64,000 bases of DNA from Rhodoplanes sp. Z2-YC6860 (GCF_001579845.1 NZ_CP007440.1:7152029-7216028), one strand, 5' to 3'; counted from the first letter of the stretch, positions 1 through 9,262 are shown. The notes: generated from the sequence alone by a model not told the origin. Numbers and translations: made by a program.

Positions 1-609
1 GGCGCCGCGCCTTATGTGCTGGTGCTCTATCCCGGCATCCCGGCGAAAAGCGTGTCCGAGCTGGCTGCGCTCGCCAAGACCAAGCCAGGCAAGCTGACCT
101 ACGGTTCGGCAGGGCTGGCGAGCCTCGCGCATCTCGCGGCAGCGCTGTTCACCAGCGACATGGACATCGACATCACCCACGTGCCGTACAAGAGCTCGGC
201 GCAATCGTCGATCGACATCATCGCCGGCCGCCTCGACATGCAATTCGCCACCGTCGGCCCGACGCTGGCCAACATCCGCGACGGCACGCTCCGCACGCTC
301 GCGACCACGGGCAAGAAGCGGGTGTCGTCGCTGCCCGAGGTGCCGACCATGATGGAAGCCGGCGTGAAGGATTACGACGTCGCGCTCTGGCTTGCCTATG
401 TGATGCCGGCCGGCGCGCCGGATGCGATCGTCAACAAGCTCAACCGAGCCATGGGCGAAATCCTCAAAGAACCCGACGTGATCGAGACCTTCGCGAAGCA
501 GGGCTTCGATCCGGAGCCCGGTGCGCCGGACGCGGTGATCTCGCGTATCAAAAGCGAGACGGAACTCTGGCGCGCGCTCGTGGCCAAGACCGGCATCAAG
601 GTCGAGTAG
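1..609 (+). CDS. Bug/TctC-family tricarboxylate-type solute-binding protein (5' truncated)
   Basis: Partial gene cut by the left window edge; the reading frame is open from base 1. The visible 202 residues are the C-terminal two thirds of a Bug (TctC) periplasmic binding protein. Seen: the family-typical segment KPGKLTYGSAG, then HVPYKSS followed by a region describing the ligand gate, then LPEVPTMMEAG and a C-terminal LWRALVAKTGIKVE tail. Bug proteins bind carboxylated ligands in the periplasm and normally feed TctAB permeases; no permease is adjacent here, which is common for this expanded family. A gap of 39 bases separates it from the CoA-transferase, so co-transcription is likely and the ligand may be the substrate of the downstream pathway (inference). 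Confidence 0.93.
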   Translation, partial: GAAPYVLVLYPGIPAKSVSELAALAKTKPGKLTYGSAGLASLAHLAAALFTSDMDIDITHVPYKSSAQSSIDIIAGRLDMQFATVGPTLANIRDGTLRTLATTGKKRVSSLPEVPTMMEAGVKDYDVALWLAYVMPAGAPDAIVNKLNRAMGEILKEPDVIETFAKQGFDPEPGAPDAVISRIKSETELWRALVAKTGIKVE

Positions 610-648
610 GCCCTGGCGCTGCCAGCTTGCGGCATTAAATTGCGCCGC

Positions 649-2031
649 ATGAACGCCAAGCAATCGCTGACAAAACTGTGGAACGACCTCGGCCTGCCGG
701 CCGAGGCGCTGGACCGTGTCGCGCTCACCGGCGCCGATCCGGCGCTGCCGTCGTCGTTTCACGTCGGCCAGATGGCGCAGGTCAGCATCGGCGCCGCGGC
801 GCTTGCCGCCACCGAGTTGCACCGCCGACGCGGCGGACGCGCGCAACAGGTCACCGTCGATGCCCGCAGCGCCGCGATTGAATTTCGGAGCGAGCGCTAT
901 CTTCGCGTCAACGGAGGCGAGGCGCCGGAGCTGTGGGACAAGATCGCCGGCGCCTATCGCTGCGGCGATGGCAACTGGGTGCGCATCCACACCAACTTCC
1001 CGCACCATCGCGATGGCGTGTTGAAGCTGCTGCAGTGCGAGCACAGCCGCGAGGCCGTCGCCAAAGCATTCGAAAGCTGGAGCGCGGAGAAATTCGAGGA
1101 CGCTGCGGCGGCGGCCGGGATGGTGGTCGCCAAGGCGCGCACGTTTGCCGAATGGGACGCGCATCCGCAGGGCGCGGCGGTGCGCACCGTTCCGCTGATC
1201 ACGCTGGAAAAGATCGGCGACGCGCCGAAGCTCTCCGTGCCCGCCGGCAGCCGGCCGCTGGAAAATCTGCGTGTCCTCGAAATGACCCGCGTGCTCGCAG
1301 GCCCGGTCTGTGGCCGCACGCTCGCCGCCCACGGCGCGGACGTGCTGCGCGTCATTTCACCGAATCTGCCGACCATCGACGTCGCCGATATCGACACCGG
1401 CCGCGGCAAGCGCTCGGCTCACGTCGATCTGGCGACGAGCGAAGGCCGAAGCGACTTCCGCGCGCTGCTGCAAGGCGCCGACGTGTTCGTGCAGTCCTAC
1501 CGGCCGGGCGCAGTCGCGGCCCGCGGCTTCGGGCCGAAGGACGCCGCCGCGATCCGCCCGGGCATCGTCTGCGTGTCGCTGTCGGCTTACGGCCACGTCG
1601 GGTCCTGGGCCGCACGTCGCGGCTTCGACAGCCTGACGCAGACCGCGACCGGATTGAATTTCGCCGAGGCCGAAGCGGCGGGCAAAACCGGCCTGGTCGC
1701 CCTGCCCTGCCAGGCGCTCGATCATGCCTCAGGTTATCTGATGGCGCTCGGCGCCATCACGGCGCTGCTGCGCCGGATCGACGAAGGCGGCAGCTGGCAC
1801 GTTCGTGTCGCGCTGGCGCGCACGGGGCTCTGGCTCCGCGACATGGGCCGCGTGGCGGACGGCTTTGCCGCGTCCGACATCGACTTCGCACAGGCCGCCG
1901 ACCGGCTCGCCACCTATCCGTCGGCCTTCGGCACGCTTACGGCGGTCCGCCACGCCGCGGAGATGTCCGAAACGCCGGCGCAATGGGCGCTGCCGTCGGC
2001 GCCGTTCGGCACGCACCCGCCCCGTTGGTGA
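649..2031 (+). CDS. CaiB/BaiF family III CoA-transferase, permuted-looking two-part form
   Basis: About 460 residues if translation starts at the ATG at 649; an in-frame TTG at 640 is less likely. Family III enzymes move CoA between carboxylic acids in the cytoplasm. The typical CaiB N-terminal signature (MTRVLAGPVCGRTLAAHGAD) lies only at about residue 212, followed by the YRPGA segment and a probable catalytic Asp358 in ALDHASG. The first 200 residues instead look like the middle/C-terminal part of the family (YRCGDGNWVRIH; a WDAHPQG segment near residue 170), so the chain appears circularly permuted or partly duplicated. It sits between a Bug protein and a lyase and probably activates the pathway acid as a CoA ester. 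The substrate cannot be assigned. Confidence 0.85.
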   Translation: MNAKQSLTKLWNDLGLPAEALDRVALTGADPALPSSFHVGQMAQVSIGAAALAATELHRRRGGRAQQVTVDARSAAIEFRSERYLRVNGGEAPELWDKIAGAYRCGDGNWVRIHTNFPHHRDGVLKLLQCEHSREAVAKAFESWSAEKFEDAAAAAGMVVAKARTFAEWDAHPQGAAVRTVPLITLEKIGDAPKLSVPAGSRPLENLRVLEMTRVLAGPVCGRTLAAHGADVLRVISPNLPTIDVADIDTGRGKRSAHVDLATSEGRSDFRALLQGADVFVQSYRPGAVAARGFGPKDAAAIRPGIVCVSLSAYGHVGSWAARRGFDSLTQTATGLNFAEAEAAGKTGLVALPCQALDHASGYLMALGAITALLRRIDEGGSWHVRVALARTGLWLRDMGRVADGFAASDIDFAQAADRLATYPSAFGTLTAVRHAAEMSETPAQWALPSAPFGTHPPRW

Positions 2032-2097
2032 AATCGCTGCGGCATATTAAGAGGATGCCGCCCAAGGATTTCTGCTTGTAAAGAAAGGCGTTCCTCT

Positions 2098-3450
2098 ATG
2101 CCGACCGGCACCATCGACTCCGCGATTTTCAAAGACATCTTCGGCACCGAAGCCATGCGGCAGGTGTGGTCCGACGGCAACCGCATCCAGAAGTATCTCG
2201 ACTTCGAAGCCGGCCTGGCCCGCGCCCAGGCCCGGCTGAAGATCATCCCGCAGGAGGCCTGCGACGAGATCCTCAAGCACGTGAAGGTCGAGGAATACGA
2301 CATCGCGAAGCTGAAGACCGAAACCGAGCGCATCGGCTATCCGGTGCTGCCGGTGGTGTCGCAGCTCGTGAAGCTGTGCAAGGACGGCCTCGGCGAATGG
2401 TGCCACTGGGGCGCGACCACCCAGGACATCACCGACAGCGCCACGATCATGCAGATCCGCGAGGGTCTGGCGATCATCGAAAAAGACATCAACGACATTT
2501 CCGACGCGCTGGCAGCCCTCGCCAAGAAGCACCGCAACACCGTGATGGCCGGCCGCAGCAATCTCCAACAAGCCGTGCCGATCACCTTCGGCTACAAGTG
2601 CGCGACCTATCTGGCGGCCTTCGAGCGCCACAAGCAGCGGCTCCAGCAGCTCAAGGAGCGCACCTTCGTGTTCGAGTTCGGCGGCGCTGCCGGCACACTG
2701 TCGTCGCTTGGCAAAGACGGCCTGCGCACCCAGGTTGAGCTCGCCAAGGAGCTCAACCTCGCCCAGCCGGAGATCGCCTGGCACACGGTGCATGACCGCA
2801 TCGCCGAGGTCGGCTGCTTCCTCGGCCTCGTCACCGGCATCTGCAACAAGATCGCCTATGACGTGAAGCTGATGATGCAGACCGAGGTGGAGGAGGTCTA
2901 CGAGCCGTTCCACGAGGGCCGTGGCTCGTCCTCGACCATGCCGCAAAAGCGCAACCCGATCTCCTGCGTCTACATCACGGCGCAGACCGGCGTGGTGCGC
3001 TCCCAGGTGATGGCGCTGCTCAACGCCATGGAGCAGGACCACGAGCGCGCCACCGGCCAGTGGGAAATCGAGTGGATCGTGCTGCCGGAGATTTTCACGC
3101 TCACGGCCGGCTGCTTGTCGCAGACCAAGTTCCTGGTCTCAGGCCTCCAGGTCGACGAGAAGAAGATGCGGTCGAACCTCGACATTACGAAGGGCCTGAT
3201 CGTGTCGGAAGCCGTGATGATGGGGCTCGGCCCGTATCTGGGCCGGCAATACGCCCATGATCTCGTCTATGACATCTGCCGCAAGGTGGTGGCGACCGGC
3301 CGTCCGCTGGCCGACCTGCTCGCCGAAAACGAGGAAATCTCCAAGCATATGAACAAGGCCGAGCTGGCCAAGCTCTGCGACCCGGCCAACTATCTGGGCC
3401 AGGCCGGCGAGATGGTCGACCGGGTGCTGGAGCTTCGCCAGAAGCGTTAA
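2098..3450 (+). CDS. Class II fumarase/aspartase-superfamily lyase (adenylosuccinate lyase / PcaB-like)
   Basis: 450 residues, the usual length. Seen: the superfamily signature loop GSSSTMPQKRNP near residue 277, the HWGATTQDITDS segment near residue 103 that carries a substrate-binding histidine region, and GRSNLQQAVPITFG near residue 150. Members catalyse beta-elimination (fumarate release) or, in PcaB, muconate cycloisomerisation, as cytosolic homotetramers. The GRSxLQQAxPxTFG spacing resembles 3-carboxymuconate cycloisomerase-type members as much as purB. Because it lies inside a catabolic block with no purine genes nearby, a catabolic role is more likely than purine synthesis (inference). 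Start ATG follows an AAAGAAAGG stretch. Confidence 0.85.
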   Translation: MPTGTIDSAIFKDIFGTEAMRQVWSDGNRIQKYLDFEAGLARAQARLKIIPQEACDEILKHVKVEEYDIAKLKTETERIGYPVLPVVSQLVKLCKDGLGEWCHWGATTQDITDSATIMQIREGLAIIEKDINDISDALAALAKKHRNTVMAGRSNLQQAVPITFGYKCATYLAAFERHKQRLQQLKERTFVFEFGGAAGTLSSLGKDGLRTQVELAKELNLAQPEIAWHTVHDRIAEVGCFLGLVTGICNKIAYDVKLMMQTEVEEVYEPFHEGRGSSSTMPQKRNPISCVYITAQTGVVRSQVMALLNAMEQDHERATGQWEIEWIVLPEIFTLTAGCLSQTKFLVSGLQVDEKKMRSNLDITKGLIVSEAVMMGLGPYLGRQYAHDLVYDICRKVVATGRPLADLLAENEEISKHMNKAELAKLCDPANYLGQAGEMVDRVLELRQKR

Positions 3451-3466
3451 CGCAAATCCCTCCGCG

Positions 3467-3572
3467 GTCATTCCGGGGCGGTCCGCAGGACCGAACCCGG
3501 AATCCAGAACCGGGGGCGGAATGTGCGTCTGGATTCCGGGTTCGCTCGCATTCGCGAGCGCCCCGGAATGAC
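3467..3572. repeat. Nested palindromic intergenic repeat
   Basis: The outer arms GTCATTCCGGGGC and GCCCCGGAATGAC are a perfect 13-bp inverted repeat. Inside, a second perfect 17-bp pair (CGAACCCGGAATCCAGA with its complement) forms a longer stem. This form of element is common between genes of Bradyrhizobium-like bacteria. It lies just after the lyase gene and could also stop transcription, although no T-run follows. Confidence 0.8.
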
Positions 3573-3622
3573 GACCACCCGATCGAAATGCAACAGCGCT
3601 GAGTTGCGGCGAAGTGCCATGC

Positions 3623-3648
3623 GTCAAACGCCGTTCCCGGCGTTTGAC
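3623..3648. other. Perfect 11-bp hairpin upstream of the coxG-like operon
   Basis: GTCAAACGCCG, a four-base TTCC loop, and CGGCGTTTGAC form a perfect stem 58 bases before the ATG of the CoxG-like gene. There is no T-run directly after it on the + strand. It could be an operator for the hydroxylase operon or a terminator remnant for the lyase gene; sequence alone does not decide. Confidence 0.5.
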
Positions 3649-3706
3649 CTAGCGTTCGGTATGCGCTTTTCTCTTTTTCCGTAAAATCCAGGGTTTCCCG
3701 TATCCC

Positions 3707-4165
3707 ATGAATGTTTCAGGCGAATTCACCGTCAACGCACCCCGTGACGTGGTCTACAAGACGCTCCGGGACGCCAGTTCCTTCGTCCGCTTCGTCGACG
3801 GCGTCCAGGACCTCAAGGAAATCGATCCGACCCACTACGAGGCTGTGTTCGAGACCAGGGTCGCTTATCTCAAGTTCAAGTTCGCCGTGACCGTCGAGGT
3901 CACCCGCGCCGATGAGCCGTCCGAGATCGAGGCCAAGATCGAGGGCACACCTCTTGGCGTCGTCGGGCGCCTGACCGCCAAGTCGATCACAAAGCTGGAA
4001 GACGCCGGCAACGAGACCAAGGTGACCTATTCGGTCGAATCCACACTGGCCGGCAAGCTCGGCAGCATCGGCCAGCCGGTGCTGCGCTCCAAGGCCAAGG
4101 ACATGGAAAAGCAATTCGCCGCACGGCTGCGCGCAGCCTTCGCGGAAGGCAAGCCGGAGGCTTAA
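3707..4165 (+). CDS. CoxG-like SRPBCC-fold protein
   Basis: 152 residues with the start-to-end pattern of carbon monoxide dehydrogenase subunit G (SRPBCC/START-like fold): an N-terminal MNVSGEFTVNAPRDVVYKTLRD strand and helix, then VQDLKEIDP and a long C-terminal helix ending in RAAFAEGKPEA. In CO oxidisers CoxG helps anchor the enzyme to the membrane. The family is also found beside other molybdenum hydroxylases, as here. Its stop codon overlaps the next start (TAATG), indicating translational coupling with the FAD subunit. The exact role with this non-CO enzyme is unknown. Confidence 0.85.
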   Translation: MNVSGEFTVNAPRDVVYKTLRDASSFVRFVDGVQDLKEIDPTHYEAVFETRVAYLKFKFAVTVEVTRADEPSEIEAKIEGTPLGVVGRLTAKSITKLEDAGNETKVTYSVESTLAGKLGSIGQPVLRSKAKDMEKQFAARLRAAFAEGKPEA

Positions 4166-5034
4166 TGATCCCGTTCGAACTGTCCGAACCGACCTCGCTC
4201 GCGGCGGCGGTCAAGCTCCTCAATCCCGACGATCCGACGATCCGTCCGATCGCCGGCGGCACCGCGCTGATGCTGATGATGAAGGCCGGCGTGTTCAACC
4301 CGGAAAAGCTCATCAGCCTGCGCAAGATCGAGAGCAAGTATTCGTCGATCAGCGCCGACGCCTCGGGCCTGAAGATCGGCGCCATGACGGCGCTCGGCAT
4401 GCTGGAGCGCTCCGCCGACGTGAAGAAGGTCACCCCGCTCATCAGCCGCACGCTGCGGACGCTGTCGAACGTCCGCGTGCGCAACGTCGCGACCGTCGGC
4501 GGCGCGCTGGCCCATGGCGATCCGCACATGGACCTGCCGCCAGTGCTGATGGCGCTCGGCGCCGTCATGACGGTGGTCGGCCCGAACGGCGAGCGCAAGC
4601 TCCCGGTCGAGGAGCTGTTCGCCGGCTATTACGAGACCGTGCTCGAGAAGAACGAGTTGATCGCCGAAGTGCACGTCCCGGCCCAGGGCACCCGCAAGGG
4701 CGCCTACTTCAAGGTCACCACCGGCTCGGCCGACGACTGGCCTGCGCTCGGCGTCGCGGCCGTCATCGAGGCCGATGGCAAGACCGTCAAGAATGCGCGC
4801 ATTGTCGCGAGCGCCGCGACCGACAAGGCCACGCGTCTGAAGGCCACCGAAGCTCTGATCAACGGCAAGACCGTCACCGACGCGCTGCTGAAGGAAGCCG
4901 GCGAGGCCGCAGTCGCGGAATCGGAGTTCATCGCCGACGTCCGCGGCTCGGTGCCTTACAAGCGCGAACTGATGAAGGTCTATGTCCGGCGCGCGATCAA
5001 CGGGGCGCTGGAAGGCAAGGACGGGCTGCACTGA
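4165..5034 (+). CDS. Molybdenum hydroxylase FAD-binding (medium) subunit, CoxM-like
   Basis: 289 residues. The two FAD-binding glycine motifs of the family are visible: RPIAGGTALMLMM near residue 27 and ATVGGALAHGDPHMDLPP near residue 110. The subunit passes electrons from the 2Fe-2S clusters to an acceptor. It lacks the extra 4Fe-4S insert of 4-hydroxybenzoyl-CoA reductase HcrB, which argues against that enzyme. Start overlaps the CoxG-like stop and its own stop overlaps the start of the large subunit (ATGA), so the three subunits are made together in the order medium-large-small. Confidence 0.92.
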   Translation: MIPFELSEPTSLAAAVKLLNPDDPTIRPIAGGTALMLMMKAGVFNPEKLISLRKIESKYSSISADASGLKIGAMTALGMLERSADVKKVTPLISRTLRTLSNVRVRNVATVGGALAHGDPHMDLPPVLMALGAVMTVVGPNGERKLPVEELFAGYYETVLEKNELIAEVHVPAQGTRKGAYFKVTTGSADDWPALGVAAVIEADGKTVKNARIVASAATDKATRLKATEALINGKTVTDALLKEAGEAAVAESEFIADVRGSVPYKRELMKVYVRRAINGALEGKDGLH

Positions 5035-7352
5035 TGGTCACGACACTCGATCCGCCTGCGAAGACAGCAGCCAAGGTCGGCGCGCAGGTCGGCCGTTCGG
5101 TGCCCCGGCTGGAGAGCCGCGACAAGGTCACCGGCCGGGCTGAATACACCCACGTCATGCGCGTGCCCGGCATGGTGCACGCCAAGCTGTTCCGCAGCAC
5201 CGTAGCGCACGGCAAAATCCTGTCGGTCGACACCAGCGAGGCGAAGAAGGTGCCGGGCGTGCTGCACATCGTCACCGTCGAAGACGTCATGAAGGTGCTG
5301 CCGAACCCGTATTACGGTCCTGCGTTCCACGATCAGCCGATTCTCGCCCACGAGAAGGTGCGCTTCGTCGGCGAGCCGGTGGCGGCCGTGATCGCGACCG
5401 ATCCGCACATCGCCGAGCAGGCCGCCCAGCTCATCACCGCCGAATATGAAGAGATGCCCGCCGTCTTCAACGAGGTCGAGGCGCTCAACACCGACATCTA
5501 TGTTCACGACGTGCTCAAGCCCGCCGGCACCTTCGCCGACCTGAAGCACCTGAAGGACGCCAAGAACACCAATACGGCGCTCGATTATCAGCTTCGCCGC
5601 GGCGATTTCGACAAGGCCTTCGCGGCCGCCGAGCACAAGTTCGAGCACGAGTTCAAGACCCAGAAGGTCCTGCACCTGTCGTTCGAGCCATTCGCCTGCA
5701 TCGCGGACTACAAGGACACCCACGTCACGCTCTACGACTCGTCGCAGGGACCGTCCTTCGTTCGCACCGAGATCGCGCGCCTGCTCGGCTGGCCGGAGAA
5801 CAAGGTGCGGGTCAAGGTGCCGTATCTCGGCTCGGGCTACGGCTCCAAGCTCTACATCAAGCTCGAAGCGCTGGCGCTCGCGCTTTCGATGATCGCGCGC
5901 AAGCCGGTGAAGATCGCCTACGCGTTCGAGGAGATGTTCTACCAGATCACCCGCCATCCCTCGACGTTCCGCATCAAGAGCGGCGTCGACAAGAACGGCA
6001 AGATCGTCGCGCGCAAGTGCGAGGTGTTCTGGAACGGCGGCGCCTACGCCGACATCGGCCCCCGTGTCACCCAGAAGTCCGGTCTCACGGCGTCGGGCCC
6101 CTACAACATCGACAACGTCTGGATCGACTCCTACGCACTCTACACCAACGAGGTGCCGTCCGGCGCCTTGCGCGGGTTCGGCGTGCCCCAGCTCGTCTGG
6201 GCCTATGAAGGCCACACCGACATGATCGCCCGCGCGCTGAAGCTCGACCCCGTCGAGTTCCGCCGGAAGAATATCGTCCACGACGGCGACCCCCACGCGA
6301 CCGGAACAGTCCTCAAGGATTCTCCGGTCGAGAAGGTGATGGACAAGGTGCTGGAGCGGATGGAGTGGTCGAAGCCGTTCGACCGCGGCAATCATCCGAC
6401 CATCAAGCGCGGCCGCGGCTTCGCCATCGCGATCAAGGCGGTGATCTCGCCGACCACGTCGGTCGCGATGGTCAACGTCTCGGCGGATGGCTCGACCACG
6501 CTTTATTGCGGCACCAGCGACATGGGCCAGGGCTCGGACACCTCCATGGCTCAGATGGTCGCCGAGGTGCTGAACGTTCCGACCGAGACGGTGCGGGTTG
6601 TGCCGCGCGACACCGATGTGACGCCCTACGACATGGGCACGCTCGGCTCGCGCTCGCTGTTCCACATGGGCCATGCGGTGCAGCGCGCCGCCATGGACGC
6701 CAGGGACAAGCTCAAGGCGCTCGCCAAGGAAGTCGGCGAGCCGGAGGGCTCCAACATCCCGGTCGCCGAGCTGTTCCAGAAGCGCTACGGCATGCAGGCC
6801 GGCAACGTGATCGGCTCCGGCATCTACAAGCCGGACTACGCGCCGCCCGCCCCCGGCACCGGCCAGACCCCGAACGTCACGCCGTTCTGGATGCTCTCAG
6901 GCGCTGGCGCCGAGATCGAGGTCGACACCGAGACCGGGCACGTCAAGATCACCAAGCTCGTCAACGTGGTGGATTGCGGACGCGCCATCAATCCGAAGAT
7001 CGTGGAGACGCAGATCTCCGGCTCCGCGCTGATGCACGTCGGCTTCACGATGTTCGAAAAGATGTACCAGGACGGCGGCCAGGTCACGAACGCCTCGCTC
7101 GCCGACTACAAGATCCCGGGATTCCACGACGTGCCAGACGTCCTGGAATGCCACTACATCGAGCACGAACAGTCGAACGGCCCGTTCGGCGCCAAGGGCG
7201 TCGGCGAGGTCGCAGCCTTCTGCATCGGCCCTGCACTCGCCAACGCCATCGACGATGCGGTCGGCGTTCGAATCATGGAAATGCCCCTTAACGCCGAGTC
7301 GGTTTACCGGGCGCTGCGCGCCAAACAAGGCAAGCCGCTGGAGGAAGCCTGA
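5034..7352 (+). CDS. Molybdenum hydroxylase large (molybdopterin-binding) subunit, xanthine dehydrogenase/CoxL family
   Basis: 772 residues, normal length. An N-terminal hammerhead domain (SVPRLESRDKVTGRAEYT) is followed by the molybdopterin-cytosine-dinucleotide-binding domain. The active-site loop reads SGALRGFGVPQ near residue 377, and the catalytic glutamate motif GAKGVGE lies near residue 720. The AYxCSFR cysteine loop of true CO dehydrogenase is absent, so CO oxidation is rejected; hydroxylation of an aromatic, N-heterocyclic or aldehyde substrate is more likely. Context (CoA-transferase, lyase, UbiD) points to ring-acid catabolism (inference). No XdhC/CoxF-type maturation gene is in the window. 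Confidence 0.93.
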   Translation: MVTTLDPPAKTAAKVGAQVGRSVPRLESRDKVTGRAEYTHVMRVPGMVHAKLFRSTVAHGKILSVDTSEAKKVPGVLHIVTVEDVMKVLPNPYYGPAFHDQPILAHEKVRFVGEPVAAVIATDPHIAEQAAQLITAEYEEMPAVFNEVEALNTDIYVHDVLKPAGTFADLKHLKDAKNTNTALDYQLRRGDFDKAFAAAEHKFEHEFKTQKVLHLSFEPFACIADYKDTHVTLYDSSQGPSFVRTEIARLLGWPENKVRVKVPYLGSGYGSKLYIKLEALALALSMIARKPVKIAYAFEEMFYQITRHPSTFRIKSGVDKNGKIVARKCEVFWNGGAYADIGPRVTQKSGLTASGPYNIDNVWIDSYALYTNEVPSGALRGFGVPQLVWAYEGHTDMIARALKLDPVEFRRKNIVHDGDPHATGTVLKDSPVEKVMDKVLERMEWSKPFDRGNHPTIKRGRGFAIAIKAVISPTTSVAMVNVSADGSTTLYCGTSDMGQGSDTSMAQMVAEVLNVPTETVRVVPRDTDVTPYDMGTLGSRSLFHMGHAVQRAAMDARDKLKALAKEVGEPEGSNIPVAELFQKRYGMQAGNVIGSGIYKPDYAPPAPGTGQTPNVTPFWMLSGAGAEIEVDTETGHVKITKLVNVVDCGRAINPKIVETQISGSALMHVGFTMFEKMYQDGGQVTNASLADYKIPGFHDVPDVLECHYIEHEQSNGPFGAKGVGEVAAFCIGPALANAIDDAVGVRIMEMPLNAESVYRALRAKQGKPLEEA

Positions 7353-7353
7353 T

Positions 7354-7842
7354 ATGGTCGCGACACGTACCATCACGTTCAAGCTCAACGGCGCGGCGGT
7401 CACCGCCGACGTCAAGCCGCATCACAATGTGGTCGAGATGCTGCAGACCCAGTTCGGGCTGACCGGCGCGCGCGAAAGTTGCGGCCAGGGTCTGTGCGGC
7501 TGCTGCTCGGTCATCGTCAACGGCCGCGCGGTGTCGGGCTGTCTCTATCTCGCCTCGTTCCTCGACGGCTCCGAGGTGCAGACGGTCGAAAGCCTCGACA
7601 CGCCGACCAAGCTCAGCCCCGTTCAAGAGGCCTTCATCGAAGCCAGCGCCTTCCAGTGCGGCTACTGCACGCCGGGTTTCATCATGATGGTGACCCAGCT
7701 CCTCGATGAGCATCCCGATCCGACCGAGGACCAGATCAAGCACTATCTGACCGGCAATCTCTGTCGCTGCGCCACCTATCCCGAGGTGATGGACGCGGTG
7801 AAGATCGCTGCGAAGAAACGCAAAGCCGGCGCCACCGCCTGA
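7354..7842 (+). CDS. Molybdenum hydroxylase 2Fe-2S (small) subunit, CoxS-like
   Basis: 162 residues starting at the ATG two bases after the large-subunit stop. The first, plant-type 2Fe-2S cluster has Cys43, Cys48, Cys51 and Cys63 (SCGQGLCGCC...SGC). The second, all-helical cluster domain has CGYC at 102-105 and CRC at 137-139. All eight expected ligands are present. It relays electrons from molybdenum to the FAD subunit in the cytoplasm. Confidence 0.94.
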   Translation: MVATRTITFKLNGAAVTADVKPHHNVVEMLQTQFGLTGARESCGQGLCGCCSVIVNGRAVSGCLYLASFLDGSEVQTVESLDTPTKLSPVQEAFIEASAFQCGYCTPGFIMMVTQLLDEHPDPTEDQIKHYLTGNLCRCATYPEVMDAVKIAAKKRKAGATA

Positions 7843-7921
7843 ACAGGCGGACATAAAAGAGAAGCGCCTGCCAGGGGAGTGAACCGCGCGCCGAAAGAGC
7901 GCGCCAACGGGGAGGTGCGCC

Positions 7922-9262
7922 ATGCCGGGCGTCGCTGCAGATTCGTCATCTTCGCAGCCGTGGTACCACTCGCTGAACCGCAGCCAGTGGAACACACTGA
8001 TCGCCTCCAACCTCGGCTGGCTGTTCGACGGCTACGAGACCTACGCGCTGGTGATCTCGGTCGGCGTGGCGCTGCACCAGCTGCTCGATCCCTCGCAATA
8101 TCCACAAATCCCAACCTATGCCGGCATCGTCATCGCGATCACGCTGCTCGGCTGGGGCGTCGGCGGACTGATCGGCGGCGTCATTGCCGACTACATCGGC
8201 CGCAAGCGCACCATGCTGTTTGCGATCCTGGCCTATTCGCTGATGACCGGGCTCAGCGCCTTTGCCTGGGACTGGTGGTCGTTCGCGATCATGCGCTTCC
8301 TGGTCGGCGTCTGCATCGGCTCCGAATGGGTGACCGGCACCTCGATCGTCGCCGAGCTCTGGCCCGACAAGAACCGCGGCAAGGGCGTCGGCCTGATGCA
8401 GACCGGCTTCGGCGTCGGCTTCTTCCTCGCCTCGGTCGCCTGGTACTTCATCAATCCGGTCGGCCCCGATGCTTGGCGCGTGATGTTCCTGCTCGGCGTG
8501 GTGCCGGCTCTACTGACGCTCTGGATCCGCCGTTCGATTCCTGAATCCGAACGCTGGGAGCACGTCAACGAACGGCGCGATGCCGCGACCGCCCGCGTGC
8601 GCAGCGGCGCTGCGGTCAGCGACGAAGACAAGGCGCTGGCACGCTTCACCGTGGCCGACCTGTTCGCCGAACCGCAAATCCGGCAGCGCGTGATCCTGGC
8701 CTTCCTGATGTCGCTGGCCACCACGTTCGCGTTCTGGGGCATCTCCGCCTGGACACCGCCCTACGTCGCCGCGGCGGCCGCCAAGGCCGGCCTCCCGGCG
8801 CAAACGTGGGCGAGCTACGCCGCCATGGCCAACAATGGCGGGGCGATCTTGGGCTATGCCGCCTTCGGCTTCATCGCCGACGCCTACGGCCGCAAGGGCA
8901 CCACGATCGCCTATGTGGCCCTGGCCTTCCTGTCGGTGCCGCTGGTGTTCCTGTGGTCTCATGATCTGACCACCATCCTGTGGGCCACGGCTTTCAGCGG
9001 CGCCTTCGTGTCCGGCCAATACACCTGGATGGCGGCCTGGCTGCCGGAGCTGTTCCCGACGCGGGTGCGCGCCACCGCGACAGCCTTCGTGTTCAACACG
9101 CCGCGGCTGATCGCCTGGACCGGTCCGCTGATCTCGGGCTGGCTGATCGCCAATTTCGGCGGCTTCAGCACCGCGGCGGTCGCAATTGCAACGATCTATA
9201 TTTTAAGCCTCGTTGCCGCGCCGTTTCTGCCGGAAACCCGCGGGAAACCGCTTCCCGAATGA
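7922..9262 (+). CDS. MFS transporter, probable aromatic/organic-acid symporter
   Basis: 446 residues with 12 predicted membrane segments. TM1 carries NLGWLFDGYE with an acidic residue, as in aromatic acid:H+ symporters and niacin-type carriers, and the TM2-3 loop holds the MFS motif GGVIADYIGRKR. A second, weaker copy (GFIADAYGRKG) occurs in the C-terminal half. A good ribosome-binding site (GGGGAGG) precedes the ATG. It lies in the same direction 79 bases after the Mo hydroxylase, so it probably imports the substrate of this block. The ligand is not predictable. Confidence 0.88.
   Translation: MPGVAADSSSSQPWYHSLNRSQWNTLIASNLGWLFDGYETYALVISVGVALHQLLDPSQYPQIPTYAGIVIAITLLGWGVGGLIGGVIADYIGRKRTMLFAILAYSLMTGLSAFAWDWWSFAIMRFLVGVCIGSEWVTGTSIVAELWPDKNRGKGVGLMQTGFGVGFFLASVAWYFINPVGPDAWRVMFLLGVVPALLTLWIRRSIPESERWEHVNERRDAATARVRSGAAVSDEDKALARFTVADLFAEPQIRQRVILAFLMSLATTFAFWGISAWTPPYVAAAAAKAGLPAQTWASYAAMANNGGAILGYAAFGFIADAYGRKGTTIAYVALAFLSVPLVFLWSHDLTTILWATAFSGAFVSGQYTWMAAWLPELFPTRVRATATAFVFNTPRLIAWTGPLISGWLIANFGGFSTAAVAIATIYILSLVAAPFLPETRGKPLPE

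Noticed and set aside
2098-3450. purB (adenylosuccinate lyase of purine synthesis)
   Set aside because: The superfamily is right but the neighbourhood is catabolic and the GRSxLQQA pattern also fits PcaB-like members; no gene symbol given.
5034-7352. Carbon monoxide dehydrogenase (CoxL)
   Set aside because: The gene order and CoxG suggest it, but the AYxCSFR active-site loop is missing; the loop reads GALRGFGVPQ, so only the family name is justified.
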